DNA of 64,000 bases from assembly GCA_018894105.1 (NCBI GenBank), contig CM032129.1, positions 15,874,968-15,938,967 on the forward strand. Reading direction: 5' to 3'. The position numbers were made by a program, and so were the translations under genes. This stretch comes from Jacaranda mimosifolia (Eukaryota > Streptophyta > Magnoliopsida > Lamiales > Bignoniaceae). Positions 60,956 to 64,000 of the stretch are shown one piece after another. The notes beneath the pieces were generated by a model that worked only from the letters and a program-made list of their open reading frames with translations, searched no databases and was not told where the DNA came from. Within the stretch, counting starts at the first letter, position 1. Each line of letters begins with the position of its first letter.

Positions 60956-63050
60956 TTGAGGTCCATGATAGTAAAATAATAGCAATGTTGTAATAAAATT
61001 TGGTATGTCCATGTCGTTGGTGAGGCTTGTTCCCTGTGAAAAAGAGCAGGATTTTGGTGGAAATTGAAGGCAAGTGAGTGCAATAAACTTTTTGTCTTTG
61101 GAAAGAGGAGAACTAAGAGAGTTGGTCAAAATTTTGGCTTTCTTAGGAAGGGAAGCAAAGGCCATGAAATCATAGAAATGGATTGGATTGGGTTGGGTTG
61201 GGTTGGCTTCTTGATGCAAAAGCCGATTCTTCCTCACTCCTTTTGTGGGCCTTTGCTACAGAACAAATCATCATTACTCATATAGTTGAAACAAAACAAT
61301 AACCCAACTATACAACTCAGTCATACATTTCTTTTCTTTTTAGATCTTGGCTGAGAATCAAGATATAAAATTAGAAATATTTTTTAATTTATTTTGTATG
61401 ACAATTTTTAATTATTTCACTCATTGTTTTGGATCCATGGTAAATGAAAGAAAATTTATTTAAAAATAAAGATGGTGTGATAAGCTTTAAAAAGGAAATT
61501 AGGCCAGATAAAAAGAATATTATAGAAAAAAAAAAAAGTAAAAAATAAATTAAAAAATCAATCTTAACATTTATTTGTTAAATAAGGTTAATTTTGATAA
61601 TGCATCATAAGACATAGCAACATGGTTACTTTAAATCACTCCTATTTTATAAACGGTATATATGAGAATTAAAAAAAATGGAATTCTAGGAAGCAAAAGC
61701 AAGCAACTTTTGATTTTTTTATTTTTTATTTTTAAATCCAAATGAAATGGTATGAATACCATGGGGAATGATGTGGGGATTGTTACTGCAAAGATTATGG
61801 TGATGGGGATTGATATTGTGACAGGAGAAAAAGAGACAAATAAATGGACTAGATCAATTTATTGGAAGCTATAATCATCATATTCAATTCTTGTTTGTAA
61901 TTTAAATTAATTTTAAAAAAAATAAATCAGTTACTAGTTTTGCGTAGACAAATCCTTTGCATTTGCAAGTTAACCGAATATAGGAAAATTATTTATTTAT
62001 GAGGAAGGAAGTCTTATCCCAATTATTTTATAAATTCTTTTTCTTTTTAATGTTATTGCGATTATTATTTTGGCACTTTATGTAGTAGTTTAAAATAGCT
62101 TTTAGTCAACATGCAACCTGTGATGCACTAGCACTAACCAATTTCATGTCCATAACCAAAGTTAGCAAAAAGTCAATTTCTACCATTACTATCACTCAAC
62201 ATAAGGGTCCATATTCAAATAATTGAATCCTACACACCAACACATACTACTTTTTTGACATCCTATTATCAAATTTGAAAATGAAAGACTTTTTTTAATC
62301 ATTTTTAGTAAAAAAAAAATATTTTCTGAAAATATTTTTGAAAACAAATATTGAATAAATTAAAATTTAGAGAAATACTCCATATTTTGATAGTAGGTTT
62401 GAAAAAATATATTGAAACTAAAGATATGTTAGATTTTATTTTAAAAAGACAGATTATACCTAAATATCTTTTTATATAAACTTTTGTTTAAATATTAGTG
62501 TTACGTCAAATTTTTATATTGTTATATGTTATTTTTATAGTAACATAATCATTAAAAAGTATAAAAAATTAATAATTGTTAACATATATAATTTTAAATG
62601 ATTTTAAATAATTATAAATTTTTAATAATCTTTTGAAAAGAATTAAAATTTTAGATTGAATATTTTAATTGTATTTCACGAAAACGAAAACAAAGAATGG
62701 ACGGAATGAAACTAAACAAAATATTTGTGGTTCATCAAAATAACGTCCATTGTGTGCATACACCAGCCAAATTACCAACAAACCCACACCTTCGATTGGT
62801 TGGCAGTTGGCACCTGGCACTGATATGAAATCAAATCTCATTGGTCGCCTTTCTCCACAACTCATTAATTCTTGCACACGCAATTACACACCCCACCCCA
62901 GGCGCGGCCTACTACACCAACCCCCGGAAAAGATAAAAGAAAATATTTTTATTATAACAGGGATTAAAAATGATTAAACCAATGCATTACTGGAATTATC
63001 CTACTTTAATAAATATCTTAATAAATAATTCAAAAGAAAATGATGATGAG
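60956..63050. other. Intergenic DNA upstream of the FQR1-like gene
   Basis: No coding region recognised on either strand. A short (TTGGG)n tract lies at 61190-61206. The rest is AT-rich, with a GC-richer patch at 62750-62940 on which the short opposing frames have no recognisable product. Confidence 0.45.
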
Positions 63051-63099
63051 CGTGACAACCAACCCATCATAATTCCAGTCCACAGCTTCAACGTCAATT

Positions 63100-63236
63100 C
63101 ACGTCGGACGACGCCGTGTCATCATCTACTTAAGCAATTTGTTTAACTTTTAAATTTTAATTAATTAGATTTAAGGGTCATGAAATAATGATTACTAATG
63201 GAAACATAACTAATCTGAGGTTTTGCACTATAAATT
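63100..63236 (+). promoter_or_regulatory. Core promoter of the FQR1-like gene
   Basis: TATAAATT at 63229-63236 lies about 97 bp before the ATG, leaving room for a CT-rich leader (CCTCTTTCTCTTCC). CACGTC at 63100-63105, with ACGACG just downstream, is an ACGT-core element of the bZIP-binding type. Start-site and factor assignments are inferred. Confidence 0.5.
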
Positions 63237-63332
63237 GGAGGCCCATTTCAAGGCCTCTTTCTCTTCCTGTGGAACGCCCTCTTACCCACTTTTCGGAAGA
63301 GAAAAAACATCAAGTATTTGCTTCCATTCGCA

Positions 63333-63355
63333 ATGGTCACCAAATTGTACATTGT
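63333..63355 (+). CDS. FQR1: FQR1-like quinone reductase, first coding exon (partial gene)
   Basis: ATG starts a 23-nt exon encoding MVTKLYI plus two bases of a Val codon, ending ATTGT before GTAAGT, a consensus plant donor. The N-terminus MxTKxYIV followed immediately by an intron is the pattern of plant FQR1/WrbA-type NAD(P)H:quinone oxidoreductases, flavodoxin-fold enzymes that reduce quinones with two electrons and protect against oxidative damage. The next exon lies outside the window, so the call rests on a short peptide, the splice site, the TATA box and leader, and the PBP1-like neighbour. The start is preceded by CGCA, an acceptable plant context. Unlike its neighbours it shows no damage. 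Confidence 0.55.
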
Positions 63356-64000
63356 GTAAGTGTTGAATTTGTAATCTTTTCGTTATTTTTTGTTTAGATT
63401 GTGTTGGGTGTTTCTCTGCTTTATTGAGCTTTAATTGTGTTAGCAATTCTTGTTGTTCTAAGTGGCTCATCGTTTTCTTTTTCTTTCTTTGTATTTTCTC
63501 TGTCAAATTTGGATCTGCTAGGTTGTTGAAATTAATTACGTTGAGATTCTTGATTCTTTGCCTCTTCTGTTCTGTGAGGCCCAACTAATTTGTTTAAGTG
63601 ATCAGTCAGTAAAACTATTTATTGACTTCTATTTATTTTCTGTTATTTGGATGCTTTTTGTTTTGATCGTCTGAATGCATAAATAATCTCGGTTAAACGG
63701 ATTTCAGAAATCTGAATAACCCAAAAGAATTGTTCAAATTAAGCGAAGGTTTATATGTGGATTGATGAATTTTCATTATATACTGGCTGTGCCAGTAGAG
63801 ACTCCACACGCTTTGTGTGATTATGATCTTTTTTCTTTATACTTTGTCTGATGATTGTTTGTCAAATTGTCTCAACAATGATGCACTTGAGCTAGTCAAT
63901 GTACTTTTTGTTTCAGTTAATAGATTTATATGTGATTGTCTGAATAAATTATGTAGATAACATCTTCTATTGTCGAGAATTATATTTATACTATGTTTGG
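63356..64000 (+). other. First intron of the FQR1-like gene, continuing past the edge
   Basis: It starts GTAAGTGTTG and is T-rich throughout, with TTGTTGTTC and TTTTCTTTTTCTTTC-type stretches, typical of long first introns of constitutively expressed plant genes. No acceptor joined to a recognisable second exon occurs before 64000. The minus-strand 100-codon frame across it is not supported. Confidence 0.5.

Noticed and set aside
61189..61206. (TTGGG)n run as an interstitial telomere repeat
   Set aside because: Plant telomere repeats are TTTAGGG. This is about three and a half copies of a simple sequence.
62665..62977. Opposed short frames in a GC-richer patch upstream of the FQR1-like gene
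   Set aside because: They are mutually antisense and short, with no recognised motif; more likely upstream regulatory DNA.
63282..63584. 100-codon minus-strand frame across the FQR1-like leader and intron
   Set aside because: It is antisense to a better-supported exon and donor site, with Lys/Gln-rich composition from the T-rich intron.

Overview
AT-rich, gene-poor plant nuclear DNA, almost certainly from a eudicot. The evidence is Ty1-copia and Ty3-gypsy (Tat-type) LTR retrotransposons, CACTA-like DNA transposons with 3-bp target duplications, Helitron-type ends, a plant-specific G-type lectin S-receptor-like kinase with its classic seven-exon layout, and two plant gene remnants or starts (a PBP1/KIC-type EF-hand gene and an FQR1-type quinone reductase). 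I do not name a species.

Layout. 1-6.0 kb: a pile-up of retrotransposon pieces. It holds an inverted LTR of copia family 'C1' running off the left edge, a 118-bp tandem duplication, a C1 solo LTR (1870-4085, perfect 5-bp duplication AGAAA) inside a Tat-gypsy LTR, and a minus-strand Tat reverse-transcriptase remnant with its primer-binding site. 6.6-11.7 kb: very AT-rich Helitron-like termini and a 131-bp palindrome. 11.7-29.9 kb: one Tat-type gypsy element (11695-29915) loaded with nested insertions. A minus-strand copia element sits in its 5' LTR, a CACTA element in its body, and a second CACTA in its 3' LTR. That second CACTA carries a gypsy solo LTR and a third CACTA-like element. 29.9-32.3 kb: intergenic DNA with one MITE. 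32.3-44.0 kb: a C1 copia element whose core is inverted relative to its LTRs, which makes a 1.66-kb inverted repeat. 44.2-44.6 kb: a PBP1/KIC-like EF-hand pseudogene with two premature TAG codons. 45.8-58.9 kb: an S-domain receptor kinase pseudogene split in exon 1 by a second C1 element (45994-55251, duplication TTGTT). 59.4-61.0 kb: a CACTA-like element between degenerate direct repeats. 63.2 kb to the right edge: TATA box, leader, a 23-nt first coding exon and the start of the first intron of an FQR1-like gene, the only probably functional gene in the window.

Biology. Nothing here works together as a pathway. The original locus appears to be a PBP1-like gene, an S-domain kinase and an FQR1-like gene in that order. 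PBP1 and FQR1 are neighbours in Arabidopsis (At5g54490 and At5g54500, from memory), so this looks like a conserved block opened up by transposon insertions, with the first two genes now broken. No CRISPR, operon, rRNA or tRNA gene was seen. I found no convincing new molecular system; the strongest unusual items are the rearranged inverted retrotransposon, the retrotransposon-split kinase gene and the decayed syntenic block.
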